A stretch of 64,000 nt of DNA from the NCBI GenBank assembly GCA_013388755.1, contig JACAEQ010000060.1:60576-124575 (forward strand), in the 5' to 3' direction. Every line of letters begins with the position of its first letter. Positions within the stretch are counted from its first letter, which is position 1. Origin of the DNA: Chloroflexota bacterium. GTDB taxonomy: Bacteria; Chloroflexota; Chloroflexia; Chloroflexales; Roseiflexaceae. Below the pieces are notes generated by a model, which did not search any database, was not told where the DNA came from, and was given only the letters and a program-made list of their open reading frames with translations. A program made the position numbers and the translations under genes. Below are positions 62,614-64,000 of the stretch, in pieces.

Positions 62614-64000
62614 CTACTCCTCTTCAAACCCGGCCCGGGTGAATTTGAGCGTCCGGCTGTTCTCCGTCACGGTGCGCACGACGTGATCCGGGACGCCGCT
62701 GGGGATGTCGGCTTCGATCTCCAGGGTGATGCGCACGTTGGCCCCGACCAGCCCGGTCAGATGGGCGATCACCTCCTCGGCGATCTTGCTGGCATCGCGG
62801 CCGGCACGCTCGGCGCTTAACGCGACGCTGCCGTGGAAGCGGCGTAGTTTGCGATGCGGCACGGCTGGTGCCAACGATGGCGGTGCCTTGCCCGGATTGG
62901 GTGATGCGGGCGAGCCGCCCGTGCTCCCGGCGGTGGGCATCTCGCCCGCGCTCCCGACATTCGCATAGTCGTTGCCGCGACGGGCTGCCTCCTCTTCCTC
63001 GCGCTGGCGACGCGCGGCTGCCTCAGCATCAAGCTTTCGCCTGGCAACAGCGGGCCGGACGATCAGCCCTGCGTCGCTCTCGCTCACGGTGATGAGCGTG
63101 GCGACGCGCAGCCCGCGGTAGCGCCCGGTCGCCTCGTCATAGCCCTCGGCATAGGCAAAGGTGTCGAGCTCCCAGGTCAGCGAACTAACCCCGGCCTGGA
63201 TGGCCTCGAGCAGCACACCCGGGGTGCGCAGGCGCGGCAGGTAGTGGTAGCGCCCGAAGTCCTCGATGAGCTGTCGCACCGCAACGTGGTCGCCGCGCCA
63301 GAGCGGCACTTTGTCCAGCTCCAGCTTCAGGCTCGACGGCGCGAGACCGAGGATGAGCAACTCGTCGCCGCGCAGCTTCTTGCTCGCTCGCACGGCCAGC
63401 GCGTCCTGGCCGCTCAGCCGCAACGCCTGCCAGGTCACCGGCGCCTGCGGCGTGAGCTGCACCGGCACCAGCAGCCACTGGTAGGTTTCCGGGATGCGCG
63501 CCGTCACCACGCTGTCGGCGCTGGCCCTCTGCGTCTCGGCCTGCCTGACCTGGTGCGGTGAGAGGTCGAGGGTCTCCTTTTCGGCGAGGATCGACTCCCA
63601 GGCCAGATACTTGCGCACCGCCTCGTCGAGATCCTGGACGCGGGTCTTGTCGGCCACCAGGAAGACCAGGCTGTTGCGGTAGAGCCGCGGGGTGTTGCCA
63701 CGGTTCTCCAGGATGGTACGCGCCGCCACTTCGGCGGCGTTGCCCGACTCTTTGCTGTAGGGCTGGCTGATGCCCAGCACCACCAGCCGGGCGTCGAGGT
63801 CGTCGGGCACATCGGCGCTGGAGCCGGGCAGCGGTTGGATGCGACTGAAGTCGCCCATTTTGCGCAGGTCGGCGCGCAGGCGCCTGTCGAGCTCGATCAT
63901 CACTTTGTCGGGGTCGCGCTTGAGCTGCTCGGCGCGATCCTCGGCCAGCCTGGTGACGGTCGGCTGGGTGGAATACCAGTAGCGCGGGCCGTCCTGGTAG
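62614..64000 (-). CDS. DUF499-family ATPase, C-terminal part (5' end outside window)
   Basis: The minus-strand frame is open to the window edge, so 462 codons of the C-terminal part are seen. Segments such as GPRYWYSTQPTVTRLAEDRA, DKVMIELDRRLRADLR, NSLVFLVADKTRVQDLDEAV and YQWLLVPVQLTP are typical of DUF499 proteins. These are large P-loop ATPases often encoded with DUF1156-type DNA methylases and helicases in putative defence islands. The ATPase motifs would lie upstream of the window. The last 70 residues form a separate small domain (LRRFHGSVALSAERAGRDAS). Function is unproven. Confidence 0.85.
   Translation of the reverse strand, partial: YQDGPRYWYSTQPTVTRLAEDRAEQLKRDPDKVMIELDRRLRADLRKMGDFSRIQPLPGSSADVPDDLDARLVVLGISQPYSKESGNAAEVAARTILENRGNTPRLYRNSLVFLVADKTRVQDLDEAVRKYLAWESILAEKETLDLSPHQVRQAETQRASADSVVTARIPETYQWLLVPVQLTPQAPVTWQALRLSGQDALAVRASKKLRGDELLILGLAPSSLKLELDKVPLWRGDHVAVRQLIEDFGRYHYLPRLRTPGVLLEAIQAGVSSLTWELDTFAYAEGYDEATGRYRGLRVATLITVSESDAGLIVRPAVARRKLDAEAAARRQREEEEAARRGNDYANVGSAGEMPTAGSTGGSPASPNPGKAPPSLAPAVPHRKLRRFHGSVALSAERAGRDASKIAEEVIAHLTGLVGANVRITLEIEADIPSGVPDHVVRTVTENSRTLKFTRAGFEEE

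Overview
The window is GC-rich, densely coded bacterial DNA. The gene set points to a filamentous Chloroflexota bacterium, most likely a Roseiflexus/Chloroflexus-like member of the Chloroflexales. It includes zwf-opcA, a class III cyclase with FHA and GAF domains, a PSP1-domain protein, BtpA, a SWIM-MoxR-VWA cluster, zinc-ribbon/FHA proteins and several dispersed GC-rich intergenic repeats. The assignment rests on gene content and style, not on a marker gene. Recognisable promoters are sigma70-like, often with an extended -10 (TGnTATAAT or TGnTATACT).

Layout. 1-3.5 kb: the end of a LacI regulator, a small membrane protein, and zwf-opcA (oxidative pentose phosphate entry). 3.5-11.8 kb: a membrane-anchored, apparently degenerate PP2C-like protein, a DUF427 protein, a LutC-like protein, an FtsX/LolD-type ABC exporter and a Yip1 protein. 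12-15.3 kb: two zinc-ribbon proteins (J-like/TPR and FHA) and a phasin-like protein. 15.3-16.2 kb: repeats around a decayed hydroxylase/methyltransferase gene. 16.2-27.5 kb: Nudix hydrolase, class-I-amidotransferase-like peptidase, GNAT, amidohydrolase, ruvB, msrB, two methyltransferases, a TVP38 protein and an ABC-2 type exporter. 27.5-33.4 kb: one minus-strand run, potA-potB-potC-potD-(PfkB kinase)-(BtpA), which looks like uptake plus catabolism of one substrate. 33.8-45.8 kb: FHA-GAF-adenylate cyclase, PSP1 protein, PPK2, a two-component pair, Maf, a NarL-type regulator, a YegS-like lipid kinase, a beta-propeller lipoprotein and a GT4 glycosyltransferase. 46-48.6 kb: RbsD/FucU, dnaJ-hspR with a readable promoter and HAIR-like operator, then tandem tRNA-Leu(CAG) and tRNA-Gln(CTG).

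The most interesting part is 49.6-62.5 kb. A five-gene cluster encodes a SWIM zinc-finger protein, a DUF5691 protein, a MoxR AAA ATPase, a DUF5682 protein and a CoxE-like VWA protein. A perfect 10-bp inverted repeat lies just upstream of it. It is followed by a signalling operon: a class III cyclase-GAF-GAF-histidine kinase, a stand-alone receiver, and a receiver fused to a CHAT (caspase-like) protease with an intact His/Cys pair. The window then runs into a minus-strand DUF499 gene, a family often found in defence islands. Its downstream small ORF runs antisense into the CHAT gene, which suggests an island edge.

Three dispersed intergenic repeat families are visible: R1, MITE-like with terminal inverted repeats; R2, whose GTACTAG-type end supplies stop codons to adjacent ORFs; and R3, which supplies the start codon of the TVP38 gene. 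No rRNA, CRISPR array or IS transposase was seen.
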